Origin: Symmetrospora coprosmae
Lineage: Eukaryota > Basidiomycota > Cystobasidiomycetes > Symmetrosporaceae
Direction of reading: 5' to 3'
Length of the DNA stretch: 64,000 nucleotides
Assembly: GCA_008802785.1 (NCBI GenBank)
Contig: VUYT01000018.1
Location: 310,001 to 374,000, forward strand
Shown: positions 34,169 to 45,400 of the stretch, piece by piece
Numbering within the stretch: the first letter of the stretch is position 1
How the letters are laid out: the number at the start of each line of letters is the position of its first letter
The notes under the pieces: generated by a model
Seen by the model: only the letters and a program-made list of their open reading frames with translations
The model's database searches: none
Told to the model about the DNA's origin: nothing
Made by a program: the position numbers and the translations under genes

Positions 34169-34570
34169 ATGCACTCCATCCTCGCCCTTGCCCTCGCTGC
34201 CGCCATGGCACTGTTCGCCAGCCCCGTCCAGGCAGCCAGGAACGCTCGCTGCTTTGTCGAGCCCTTCCCGCGCCTGCTCGAGAACCACATCGCCAACGAG
34301 CGCCAGTGCGGCCTCAACAACCCGCACGTCATCAACTGGGTCTGCGAGCCCGTGTACGGGCTCGTCCCCAATGCTGTCTTGGCCGAGTTCGCCGGCCTCG
34401 CCGCCACGGCACCTGCACCTGCGCTCGTCTTCCCTGCGCAGGCCGGCCCGTCCAGCAAGCCAGTCGTCGCCAAGCGCCAGACAGAGCAGCCGTCTCCTCG
34501 CGCTGCTGGACTGTCTGGTGCCGCCATTCTCGGTGCCATCGAGCTCCTCGGCCGGGCGGCGAGCAAGTAG
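34169..34570 (+). CDS. Small secreted protein with possible Kex2 site
   Basis: Single exon, 133 aa. MHSILALALAAAMALFASPVQA is a clear signal peptide with a predicted cleavage after the AxA-like SPVQA. The mature part has three cysteines (ARCFVEP, RQCGLNN, WVCEPV) within about 40 residues, an Ala/Pro-rich linker, then VVAKRQTEQ where Lys-Arg is a typical Kex2 cleavage site, and a hydrophobic end (LSGAAILGAIELLG). I recognise no family. Size, secretion and a dibasic site are features shared by fungal pheromone/hormone-like precursors, repellents and effectors, but an odd number of cysteines argues against a fully disulfide-bonded effector. The C-terminal hydrophobic stretch could alternatively anchor it. 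Function unknown. Confidence 0.7.
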   Translation: MHSILALALAAAMALFASPVQAARNARCFVEPFPRLLENHIANERQCGLNNPHVINWVCEPVYGLVPNAVLAEFAGLAATAPAPALVFPAQAGPSSKPVVAKRQTEQPSPRAAGLSGAAILGAIELLGRAASK

Positions 34571-35345
34571 ATGGATCCCATCCGCGTTATTCTAGAGGAA
34601 TCGACCGACTTTCTATAACAGGCGACGTAGCATTCCGCCTCGCCTCTCCGGCCAGCGCAGCGTCAACAGCACATCAGCATCCCCTCCCCACCTATCTCAT
34701 TTCCCCCTCTGCGACCTGTCTCTACAATATGCTATGCCTATCCAGCTCGCGCACTCGGCCGACGCTCCTCTCTCGTCCCGCTTCGCCTCCATTTCGTGCT
34801 CAGGAAGGCCAGTAGGTGCCCTCATCGTTGTATTGCTATCTTGACATATCCTGCAGTCATGCAGGCATCGCCAGCCCCGTGCCGCACGCGCATGACCTCC
34901 TGCGCGACCTGTCCGGACGTACACTCTGACCACCTCCCTTTGAAGCAGCATCCAGATCCTGCCAAGCAATGACTCACACTCTCAAGCCCTCGTTCATGAT
35001 GCGCACGCACCGACCTCTTGCCCCACGCAGGCCAGGACCCATTGAGCGAACACGAGGTCTGGACCCTCCCTCCGACGCGGAGGTGGAGACGCCTTCCGTC
35101 GGTGGGTCCGACTTACTGGGAGACAAAGGGACGTCTGCAAATGTGCAAGAGTGGGTCGATGCGGTGCAAGCCGTCTATATATATTCTGAGGCTGAGCGCG
35201 CTCTTTGAAGCTCTCCCTCCTCTCCTTCGCTCACATCGGACAAAGCTCTATCCCTGCTATCCTCCCCTCATCCGCTTCTAGAACCCATCTCCGTCCCGTC
35301 CAACACACCCTCTTCCCACACGCCAACAATCTAACCTTCAGCACC
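34571..35345. other. Intergenic, upstream of metallopeptidase-like gene
   Basis: About 775 bases without convincing genes. It contains the TATA-like sequence and CT-rich initiator region listed separately. Confidence 0.5.
35176..35184 (+). promoter_or_regulatory. TATA-box candidate for metallopeptidase-like gene
   Basis: TATATATAT about 160 bases upstream of the start codon at 35346, followed by a CT-rich stretch (35210-35310) typical of fungal transcription start zones. Confidence 0.5.
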
Positions 35346-36092
35346 ATGGGATGGCTCAAAGACATCAAGAAGCTCAAGTGGAAGGATCTCGATCCGACCA
35401 ACAAGAACGGCGCTCTGGCCGGCAGTCTCCGCGATCTCGACAAGCAGGTCATCCAGCCCATTACCGAGGCTGCTTTGAACGTCGCCTTCCTCTCAATCCC
35501 GTACGCCGGTCCGCTGGCAGCGGCCTATTTTGCAGCCCTTTTCAACCAGGGCGCCGCGCATCAGGCCCTTCCCCTGTGGCTCAAGCTTGCGCTCAAGGAA
35601 CACAACATGTACGATAAGATAGATCTCAACAAGGTCCAATTCCACGAAGGCGTGAAGGGTATCGACGGCGCCATCACGATCGGCTACGACATCTTCTTCG
35701 ACAAGGACCTCAAGCTCGACCGACCCAACGTCGATCCGAACCATCTCAACCACATGCTGCATGAGCTGCAGCATGTCGTCCAGTACGAGCGAGGAGGCGG
35801 AGTTGGACCCGTCTTCTCCAAGATCACCCTTCAGTACGGGCTGGAGGCCATTGCCCAGCTGGGCAAGCTCACGTCCGGGGCCAGCCTGAAGAACATCCAC
35901 GATGACGCCAACATGGAGGAGGAGGCTGACCGTGTCGCCGCCGACTACTTCGATACGGTCTGGCAGGAGATGACTGATCTCAACCTCGCCGACATCAAGG
36001 ATGCTCCGAGGCGATGGACAGCGGGCGGCAAGGGCCACGGCGGAGGTATTGGATCTTCCCGGCTGAGGATGCAGCAGGTGAACGAGCGCTAG
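35346..36092 (+). CDS. Intronless HExxH putative metallopeptidase, DUF4157-like
   Basis: Single exon, 248 aa starting MGWLKDIKKLKWKDLD (the frame is open 47 codons further upstream, but that part is leader-like). Residues about 50-75 form a hydrophobic segment (NVAFLSIPYAGPLAAAYFAA). Around residue 100 a compact domain begins: HEGVKGIDGAITIGYDIFFD, then HMLHELQHVVQYERGG, which has the zinc-binding HExxH with the following VVQY typical of the DUF4157 / eCIS-core putative metallopeptidases, and later MEEEADRVAADY, matching the third-ligand ExxADxxA helix of that family. Fold and motif order therefore fit a small gluzincin-like protease. No signal peptide. The family is mainly bacterial; absence of introns in an intron-rich neighbourhood makes horizontal acquisition plausible, but short single-exon genes also exist in fungi. 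Substrate unknown. Confidence 0.72.
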   Translation: MGWLKDIKKLKWKDLDPTNKNGALAGSLRDLDKQVIQPITEAALNVAFLSIPYAGPLAAAYFAALFNQGAAHQALPLWLKLALKEHNMYDKIDLNKVQFHEGVKGIDGAITIGYDIFFDKDLKLDRPNVDPNHLNHMLHELQHVVQYERGGGVGPVFSKITLQYGLEAIAQLGKLTSGASLKNIHDDANMEEEADRVAADYFDTVWQEMTDLNLADIKDAPRRWTAGGKGHGGGIGSSRLRMQQVNER

Positions 36093-36799
36093 GCGTGCCC
36101 GTAACTGATCAGCGCACGGGAAGCCACGCTGTGAGTGCGGGCCCACACCTCATGCTTCTTGGCAGCAATGAACCCCGACTTAAAATCCATCCTTCCGTAG
36201 GCAGACCGGGACGCGGCACATGGGAGCGAAAGCGAGCGAGCCCAGGAAGGCTGGATGAGACTGTGGTCCGCAGCTGATGATGTAGTCAACCGGTTCGTCG
36301 CGCTTGTAGGGGAATCTAGTTACCGGAGGAGACTGCTGAGAGTTGGGCGGGGCAGCTGCGTTGTTCTGGTCTGCCAAGGGTGTACGAATGGAACGGCAAG
36401 GTTTCAGACCATCTGTTGGTCTGATATGGACCTGTCCATGCGGCATGCGTGTGAATACGGGAAACGCATTCGGGCCTGCGATGACGGTTTTTCGAAGGTC
36501 CCCGCTCCGCCCGCAAGGTCAGCCGCGATATCCGCGGATGCACGGGAGGGTAGCGAAAGAGCTTGAGACGTGTACATGAGCGGTGTATGCAAGTCATTCA
36601 AGGACCGCTTCACTCCGGAGTTGACATGAGCGAAGATGTGTCGTCGTTGGTGGCGGCCGGTCTCGGAGGTGCCCGCAGAGGGCGAGAGGACGACGCGGTC
36701 AGGGGCGTCAGGAGCAGGCTTGTCTTCGAAACGGCACCTGCAAAACATCGAAAAGGCAGCATCAGCACTTCATCTCCACACATACGCACGCACATCACA
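36093..36799. other. Intergenic, metallopeptidase-like to SKP1
   Basis: About 700 bases with no coding signal I trust; includes the SKP1 promoter. Short frames in both directions are Arg/Ser-rich and unlike any family. Confidence 0.45.
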
Positions 36800-37943
36800 A
36801 TGTCTGACGCCGCCGCCGCATCGACCAGCGCACCCGCTGCGGATCAGAAGCAGGTCAAGCTCACCTCGGCCGACAACGAGGAGTTCAAGGTCGACCACGA
36901 GGTGGTGAGTGGCCCGACACAGCGGCTGAGAGGTGCATCTCCAGTTTCTCGTCTGATCGTCAAAGTCGTGCCGTGCTACCCCTCTCAGGCTGTCAGGTCT
37001 GTCCTCATCAAGAACATGCTCGAGGGTGAGTTGAGACGGTCCTGCATCTGCCCCATCTCTCGACGCCGCAACCACCCGCACCCCCATGAAAGGGCGGCAA
37101 GCCTGTACTGAGCACGAGAATGTACTGTCCCGCAGACGTCGGAGAGACCGACGAGGCTATCCCCCTCCCCAACGTCTCGTCGTCCGTCCTCACCAAGGTG
37201 AGCCCGACCCTGGCTGTTGCCTCCAGGCAGATCTCCGTCGAGCCTGTTTGGCACCGGTTGATGGGCCGGACGCCTAGAGCGGCTCGGACGGAGATTCGTT
37301 GCGGATCGGACTTTGATTGCAACGACGATGCTGACGCATGTATTGCTCTTCCTTCCTTCCTTCTCTCCTGCATCCGTCGATGCTGCTGGGCTCTGTGGCA
37401 CCTTATCTTCGCACGCGCACGCTTCCACTCCCTCCCGGGTCCGCAACTCCTGTAATGCTCACCAGGTCATCGAGTGGTGTGACCACCACAAGAAGGACCC
37501 TGAGCCCATCCCGGAGGACGCCGACGACACGAGGAAGAAGACGACCGAGATCTCCGAGTGGGACCGCAAGTTCATCGATGTCGACCAGGAGATGCTGTTT
37601 GAAATCATTCTCGCGGCCAACTACCTCGACATTAAGCCTCTCCTGTGAGTTCTTGTCCCTGCCATCCCAACCGTCCCATTCAAGAGGGACATCTCGCTGA
37701 TTTGTTACTCCCTCCGTTCGCAGCGATGTCGGCTGCAAGACCGTCGCCAACATGATCAAGGGCAAGCAGCCCGAGGAGATCCGAAAGCTCTTCAACATTG
37801 TCAACGACTTTACGCCCGAGGAGGAGGGTGAGTCAGAAGAGTGCCTCCCCATCGCTGTAACTTGGCTTGACTGACGCGAGGCCGCTTGCTCTTGATCTCC
37901 AGCACAAATCAAGAAGGAGAACGAGTGGGCAGAGGACAGGTAG
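36800..37943 (+). CDS. SKP1: SKP1, SCF ubiquitin ligase adaptor
   Basis: Six exons: 36800-36904, 36989-37025, 37136-37197, 37466-37644, 37724-37827 and 37903-37943; about 175 aa. The POZ part is [29 protein letters not shown] and [16 protein letters not shown]; the F-box-binding helices are [53 protein letters not shown] and the terminal [10 protein letters not shown]. It bridges cullin-1 to F-box proteins in SCF ubiquitin ligases and also joins RAVE and kinetochore complexes. The intron at 37198-37465 (268 nt) is long for this window. Highly conserved, so every exon border is secure. Confidence 0.97.
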
Positions 37944-38521
37944 ATGCTTTACCCCGACGACAACATCCAAAGCAAGAACAGAGGGAGAGAGGAAAGCGGA
38001 CACACACGCCTTTCTTTCTGGAGCTGTGCCTGTACCACCTAGTGTCCTTCCAGTCCGATTCCCTCTCTCTCCCCTTCCTCCTTGCGAGGCCGTCCCTCCT
38101 CAACCTGATTCCTTTCCCTCGCAAGATGCCTGCCTGAAACACCCGTGTAACCATCTGCCGATGCTCTGAAAGTGACTCGGAGCGAGCCAGCCTTGTCGCT
38201 TGCGCTCGTCGCCAACAAGGATGAGATCGAATAGATTGCCTGCCGAAGGGCCTGGCCTAGCAGTGCAACGTGGCTGGCCTTGCCTTGGAGCGCATTATGA
38301 GATGCGAGGACGATAAATGGATGCCCTTTGGCTTGGGTGCTTGATGTCGAAGCGGTTTGTTCGTTTCAGCCGCGTCAGCTTGCCCCTGGCCGCCCCGACC
38401 AGGGCCTGCACTGAGCGAGCGAGCGTCTCTATACTCCTCCTCGCTCAGGTCCGACCTTCGATCGAAAGCACCATCAGTCCCAGCACAAGTCAGCAGCCTC
38501 TCACACTCACATCGCATCGCA
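37944..38521. other. Intergenic, SKP1 to PRE2
   Basis: About 580 bases; a CT-rich stretch at 38030-38130 belongs to the SKP1 3' flank and the PRE2 promoter lies further right. Nothing else recognised. Confidence 0.45.
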
Positions 38522-39894
38522 ATGGACCGCTTTGTCCAAGCATACGCGTCCACCCCGCTGATGCGGGACGACTACGAGGCGGAGGAGTGCCAGCACCTCG
38601 AGACGCTCCAGCTCGCAGGGAGCAGCAGGGGGATCCCCGCCATTCCACGCTTCGAGCTTCCCAACGTGAACAACGTGAGCTTTGCTATTGTGCTGTGCCG
38701 TGATATGCCTGGCTGTCTGGCTTCCGGGCAGGCTTGCTCGAAGCCCCCCTTGCTGACCCGCGTCGTCATCGCGCCCCTCCCGACGCTCCCGCATTCTACA
38801 GCCTCAAGCATACCTCTCGCAGCTCATTGACGCCGACTCTAGCAACGCCAATGCCCGCGTCAAGATGCAGCACGGTACGACCACCCTAGCTTTCAGGTAC
38901 CAGGGAGGGTGCATCGTCGCCGTCGACAGTCGAGCAACGGCTGGCAGCTACGTTGGTGCGTGCCCTAGATCTCGAATCTCTGTCTCTGCTGCTCAGACTC
39001 CTGCGGGAACCCCGCGCACGAACAAGCTGACCCGATTTCCCCTTTTGCCGCTCCCCTCCAGCCTCCGGAACTGTCAAGAAGGTGCGAGTCGCTGACATCT
39101 TTGCCCCTCCCCGCCAAAATGGCAACCGCTAACCCACCGTCAACCTGCCCTGCACAGGTCATCGAGATCAACCCTTACCTCCTGGGAACAATGGCAGGAG
39201 GTGCCGCCGATTGCCAGTACTGGGAGACGTACCTCGGCATACAGTGCCGCTTGCACGAGCTGCGCGAGAAGGAGCGGATCAGCGTGGCGGCCGCGAGCAA
39301 GTATCTGTGCAATCTCGTCTACAGCTACAAGGGGATGGGATTGAGCATGGTGAGCACTGAGCTTTCATCGGCTTAGCAGTCGAGCAGCGACCCTGAAGGT
39401 GGGAGCTGAAACACGTCTCATCGACTTCAAGGGAACAATGATCGTTGGAGCCGATAAGAGCGGGACGTCCATCTTCTACGTCGACAACGACGGCACACGG
39501 TTGAAGGGCGACTGCTTCTCTGTCGGGTCAGGCAGCACGTTCGCGTACGGTGTCCTCGACCAGGGCTACCGCTGGGACCTGACGGACGACGAGGCAAAGG
39601 AGCTCGGCAGACGCAGCATCTACGCCGCTGGGCACCGAGACGCTTTCTCAGGGAACACAGTCAACCTGTACCACGTCAAGCCAGAAGGGTGGGAGTTTAT
39701 CAGGAACTACGACTTCAGTGAGTGCCGTCTACCTGTCCAGAAGGCTGGTGCAGTAGCTGACCTGCTTCCGATGTGCCCTAGACGAGCTGCACTACGAGTT
39801 CGGGTACGGCTACGAGGCACGGACAGGACAGCTCGCGAAGGAGGGCGAGGAGGTCAAGCCCGAGGTTGTCCAGGTTGTGGCTGCAGCTGCGTAG
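38522..39894 (+). CDS. PRE2: 20S proteasome subunit beta5 (chymotrypsin-like)
   Basis: Six exons: 38522-38674, 38802-38955, 39062-39081 (20 nt), 39158-39349, 39432-39717 and 39782-39894; about 305 aa. A propeptide of about 75 residues ends at QHG|TTTLAF, where autocatalytic cleavage exposes the catalytic Thr1. The signature [32 protein letters not shown] (Lys33 in TVKK), [20 protein letters not shown] and [19 protein letters not shown] identifies beta5. The micro-exon supplies ASGTVKK including the catalytic lysine. The C-terminal ~25 residues after the beta5 core ([16 protein letters not shown]) extend beyond many orthologues. Sits in the proteasome core; cleaves after hydrophobic residues. 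Confidence 0.97.
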
Positions 39895-40242
39895 GACGGT
39901 GTGACCCGATGATTGAGACGCTTCTCCCGGGTTCAGCTCTGCGTGTGCAATGTATCGCTAGCTGAGGGTCTTGCCGAAGCGCAGGACCCATGACTCTGGT
40001 CTCCTAAACCTGCAGGATCAGTGGGCGGAATGGCCTATTAGGGCTTGGGTGAGCTTGCGCCCGCACCTTCCCTTCCTGGAATGGAGCGCGGACATGAGCA
40101 TGATATGTCCGCATGTGTCTTCCCGAGTACCGGTATACCCCTGTCCCCGCTCCCTGCATGCCGCGAGGCTGCCGTACTCTGGACACGTGCTTCTGCTGCA
40201 GCCAGTGCAGCGACTTGACGTCTCACCACGAAGGAAGGAACG
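39895..40242. other. Intergenic, PRE2 to UBR7-like
   Basis: About 350 bases, no feature recognised beyond the flanks of the two genes. Confidence 0.45.
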
Positions 40243-42000
40243 ATGAGCAGCCTGTCTGCAGCCGCGTCGGGGTCTGCAACGCCATCTCACTCTGCTTCGA
40301 CATCATCGGGCGCTAGCTCCCAGACGATACCAACTTCCGAGGAGAGCCTGTCCCTGCCTGACGTCCTCGCGTCCCAAGCGGCACTCGAAGCCGAAGCGAG
40401 CGAAGCCATCCCCTTCAGCTTCACGACGTGCACGTACTCGCTCGCGAGCATCGAGGACCGCCAGCCGCTCTACTCCTGCCTGTCGTGCCGCCCAAGTCCC
40501 GGCACGCGCCTCGCCGTCTGCGCCGGTTGCAGCATCGCCTGCCATGGAGACTGCGAGCTCGTCGAACTCTTCAGCCGGCGAGACTTTGTCTGCGATTGTG
40601 GGACGACGCGCGTCGGGAACGGGAAAGGCAAAGCGAGGTGCACCCTTTCGCTGCGCGAGGGCGATCCGCCAGACGCGGGGAACCGGTACGACCGCAACTT
40701 TGACGGCATCTTTTGCGTGTGCGGCGTGCGGTACGACCCGGATAAGGAGTGAGCATACGCCGGACTTGAGTTTTTGAGGAACTGTGCGCCGGCCTGAACC
40801 CCTGTCTAACCTTGCCGTGCGCCTCCCGTAGAGAAGACGAAATGATCCAGTGCATCATGGTCAGCTGCCGATGCATGAATTCTGGCTGTCGTAGATGGAC
40901 GGCGCGCTTCATCTGACCTTGCGCCATATCTGCAGTGCGAAGACTGGCTGCACTTGGCCAAATGCTTGTCTAGCGGAGTCTCGCCGTCCTCCGCCGCAAA
41001 GGCCGAACCGCCCGATGCAGCTTTAAACTTCGTCAAGCCAGAACAGGACCCACAAGCAGGCAGCACTCCGAACGCGGAAGCATACGACGACGATGCGGAC
41101 CGGTCGATGCTCAGCCCGGACTCGTTCGACTACCTTGTTTGCGAAGCTTGCGTCCTGAGCAGTCGCGGACAAGACACCATCGCTCGCTACGCCGGCAGCA
41201 ACGACTTTGCGTTACTATGCAGAGACGGCCAGCTCAAAGACGTGGTAGAGGATATGGCAAGAGCAGACTCTGTTGCGTCTATCGAGGAGCATCCTAGACG
41301 CCTCCCAGGAAGCAGCGTTCCGAAAGCCGAGGGACGTGAGGAGCTCAACACGCGGAAACGCTCGCGCTCACGCTCTCCGCAAATGCCGTTTGTAGCAGGC
41401 CAAGCTTCCAGCGAAGATGCAGGCCACTTTCCTCTCAGCAAGAAGGCGAAGAGCGAAAACATCGAAAGCGGTATCGGCTTGTCGCCGTATGATCAAGCGG
41501 TGACATGCACTGCACCACCTCGCAATAATCCTCTGATGAGTCGTATTGGCAGGGAGCTTGACCCGCCTAGGAAGGACGTCTACCTTCTCGATGGCTGGAG
41601 AGAAAGGCTCTGCCGTTGCGCCGATGTGAGCTGGGACCTTCTTCTAGACGCAGCGTACCAGCGTACCGCCTCGCATCGCATAGGACGATCAGACTGACTT
41701 GGATGAAGACAGTGTCTCCATCTGTACACTGGCATGCCGTACCTTCTGAACGAAGAGAGCGTGTATGAACCTCCGACGGATCCAGACAGCTCAAAGTCGC
41801 TTTACGAGCTGGGCGAGACGGCTCTGGGCGCGATGCCACGGGAGCAGGCCATCCAGGGCGCGGAGGCGTATATGGGGATGCGCGACCGCCTCCGTGCGTA
41901 CCTTGAGCCATTCGCGAGGGAGGGCAAGGTGGTCAGCAAGGAGGATGTGGAGCGATTCTTTGAGGAGCAGCGGGAGAAGGATGCGCGGGGGGTCCAGTGA
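40243..42000 (+). CDS. UBR7: UBR-box/PHD-finger protein, UBR7/mlo2 family
   Basis: Four exons: 40243-40748, 40832-40859 (28 nt), 40936-41625 and 41713-42000; about 503 aa. After a Ser-rich lead, the UBR box spans about residues 65-125: TCTYSLASIEDRQPLYSCLS, AVCAGCSIACHGDCELVELF and DFVCDCGT. The PHD-type finger follows: CVCGVRYDPDKEEED, MIQCIMCEDWLHLAKCL and DYLVCEACV, interrupted by an acidic insert of about 65 residues before the last Cys pair. The end (CRCADCLHLYTGMPYLLNEE, VYEPPTDPDS) is the conserved UBR7 C-terminal module. Human UBR7 ubiquitinates histone H2B and binds histone chaperones; fission yeast mlo2 affects chromosome segregation. Nuclear action is inferred. Confidence 0.92.
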
Positions 42001-42464
42001 TGCTTCTGAGAGAGTCTGCCTATCGGGATCCACGATGAGCCAAAGAGACATCTGGCGAGGAGGACGAACACGTCAAGCTGTAGGGACCCAGTGTCAATGC
42101 CAGACTACTCGTAGCAATCGGACCGCGATACAGCTTGCATGATAATGAATCTAGGCCTCGCTCATTGGAAAGCGCCTGCTACTGCGTCGCATCCATTGAT
42201 TGTAGCGTCACGGCGAGCAGAGCAATGAAAGCAGGGCTGGATGTTCGATGACGCTGCATCGAGGCTCCCGTCTCCACATGGACGACGTCGACATCGTCGG
42301 CATCCTCCGCGTCGCACGCTCTCGGGGTGGCGCCAGTGACAGCTTGCACGTGCATCCCCTATTCTCGTCCGCCGTTTCTACGAGTACTCCTCACTGCGCC
42401 TGCTTTCGCTCGTCTGCTCTTCTCCTTTGTACCGTATCGTGACTGCATCGACACACTTGCTGCC
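42001..42464. other. Intergenic, UBR7-like to transcription factor
   Basis: About 460 bases; promoter of the transcription factor gene. No clear element. Confidence 0.4.
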
Positions 42465-45400
42465 ATGCCACCGCGAAAGTCGTCGTCTGGATCGATGGCG
42501 GGGCCGTCGGCCTCGGGCTTCGTCCAGCAGCAGCAGCACCAGCAGCACCAGCAGCACCAGCAGCACCAGCAGCACCAGCAGCACCAGCAGGAGTGGGACG
42601 ACGGCGACGGCGATGGGGACCAGGATCAGGATCAGGACGAGCACGATGGCCCAGAGAAGAAAAAGAGGAAGCGCAACAGAGCCGCCCTGTCGTGCACAAA
42701 CTGCAAGGCGCGAAAGATAAAGTGGTGCGCTCCGGATCGATCCGAGTCAAGATGGGCCTCCTGATGATGCGCGTGCCGAGAGAATGGCTAACCCAGGAAT
42801 CACGGTAACCACAGCTCGCGACAGATCCCTTGTGAAGCATGCATACGCCGCGGAGTTGCCAATGCATGCCAATGGCACACGGAAGACTTTGTGCCCCCTC
42901 CTCAGACGTTCCACCTCGAGAGCACGGCCGAAGCTGTACGCGAGCACTTCGATGCCCGGATCTCGCGCCTCGAAGCTCTCCTGGACGTCCAGCTCCGACA
43001 GATGCCACCTCTGTCTGCTTCGACGTCGCGTTTGCCAGGGAACGGCGCGCTCAGCAGTGCCGAGGTGGCGCACCGAGCCAACCAAGCCGCCCTGGGCCCG
43101 CAGTCCGCGCAACGTGTCGGAGGGCCTGCATCAACGCGTGGCGGGGGCACATCCACTCGCCATACCTCGCCCGTCCTCCCTTTCCTCCCGTCGCATTCTC
43201 AAGGCACCAGTGCAGCTCATGCTGCTCAGTCAAGCTTCAATGCCGAGCCGTTTGGAGAAGTCGAGGAGGCCGCCATGAGCTTGGAGGTCATGGCAGGCGG
43301 CGATGTCTTTGGACAGGGCTTCCACGGAGCAGCATCAGCGGGACATGCCGAGTCGGACCTCAAGCCAAACGATGCAGACTCGCTCGCCGCCTTCGCCGCT
43401 ACTTCGATCATTGCGAGAGGGAGCGAGTACGACGCGCCTGCCAACCCGCGTTTGCCATTCCTGGCGCATGCGAGCAGACTCCATGTTGTCGAGCAGATCA
43501 TCGTCTACTTACCCGACCGGTAAGCTATCGACAGAACGGGAGTCCGCAAATCAAGTGGAGCGGAACATGCTGATGCCCCGGCCTACTTCGACGTTACAGA
43601 AAAACATGTGATGCTCTGCTTAGCCTGTATTTCGAGACGCTAGGTTGGATATTCGTGGTGAGTGCAACAGCTTGGCGCCGAGATGGAGGATCGAGATTGA
43701 CCCTGTAGGTCCTGGGTAAATGCAGAACATATTCAAGCCCAGCTTCATGCGCGAATACGAAGGGTTCTGGGCTCTCTCCGCACGGGGCGAGAGGCAGTTT
43801 GACCCAACGTGGTTGGCACAGTTGCTCAGTGTCCTGGCATGCTCGCTGCAGGCAAGTCCGGAGCTACAAACACCGGACTTTCTGCCCGAAGACTTGCATC
43901 AGCTCAGCCGAGCCGCATTGGACGTAAGCCAGCCCGGCATTGGCGCACCTCAGGCAGACGGTTCGGCTTCAGCAATAACTGACCGGAAATGATATGTTTT
44001 ACCGATACTCCAGCTGCACGATTGGCGGCGTAATCCAAACTTGAGAGCCATCTCAACGCTCTTCATCATGACCTTCTACGCGCATAACGACAACGATCGT
44101 GAGTGACTCGAAGTTTGGACGGCATTGCGGCTGAGCATTACTGACGGTGTTTTTGCTGCCTACCGAAGTCGCAACTGGTTCAGCCATACTAGCGGAAGCA
44201 GTCCGCTCGGCCATGTCGCTCGGCCTGCATCAGCTAGGGGACTCGCCAAGTGCGATGCCACCCGCCGACCCAAGCTGTCCTCCAGGCTCCTTGCTAGCCC
44301 GCGAGCATGCCGTGCGCATGTGGTGGGAGCTAGTTGTGCAGGACCACATGGCTCTGAACGTCGGTCGTCCCACCATCATTGCTCCGACTTCCTTCACCAC
44401 GGCTCTGATGCGCAATTACACTGATGAGGACCTCGAGACTGGCCGCTGGGATCTGGCACCTCGCCCGGATAGCGAGCCAACGACATCACAGCTACATCAG
44501 GGCAAAGCCGCAACCGCCATCTTTGTCAGGCGAGCATTTGACGAAGGCCCCGTTCCAGACGACCCGACCAAGATCGAAGCACACTTCAATCGCCTGTATA
44601 CGCTCGAACAGGAACATTTGTCCGCCACCGGCACCATGGTGGACAAAGGCTCCATACTTTTCGGCCTGCCGGAAGGTGCCATGGGCAAGAAAATCAATTG
44701 TGAGCTGACGCTACTGTACCGCACCGCAAGATGGGCGATATCGCAAAGCGCGCTGACGTCTCGCTCCATACTGGCATATAGGGCGAATCTTTTTAGGCAT
44801 CTCAGGCCTGTCGATGCGGCGCTGCCGGCTGTGGCGCGGGTACATGGTCCGTGGTTACGCAGACTCGCGATTTGCATACGCCACGAACGTCTGCGTGGAG
44901 TCCGCACAGACTGTGCTGGACTCGCTCAAGAAGCTGGACGAACAAAGGGCGCCGATCGATATGGTCTGGTTCATCACCCGGCGTGAGCTGGGCCTCTTTC
45001 TCGTGCCGTTCGGATGGAGCAATCGGCTGATGCAGGGGTTTTTGCCGGCGCGGCTGTGCCAGACGTACTGAGCGCGGTTACAACGCTTCTGATCGATGCA
45101 ATTCATGATGTCGACGTTGGGCAGAGCTCTGGGCACAAGCTTGTCAACCTGCCCTATGCGAGAGCATTGTTCCGCAGATGCGAGAACTCCAAAGCCAAAT
45201 CGGCTCAGCTGGTGAGACCCGATGGACTTCCAGTCCCACGATCCTACACCGCAGTGCAGCCATATTCTGACTACTGCTCTTTGTGGGATTCAGTTCGGCA
45301 CCAAGGCGCTGATGGTCTGCCAGGCTCTCACGGACGCCAAAGAGGCGCGGAGACGAATTAAGGGGACGGGCACCTGGAGTGACTATTCGACGATGCTGAG

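Noticed and set aside
44829-44851. 23-nt intron in the transcription factor
   Set aside because: Below workable intron size; the GTGAGC donor at 44700 explains the frame change.
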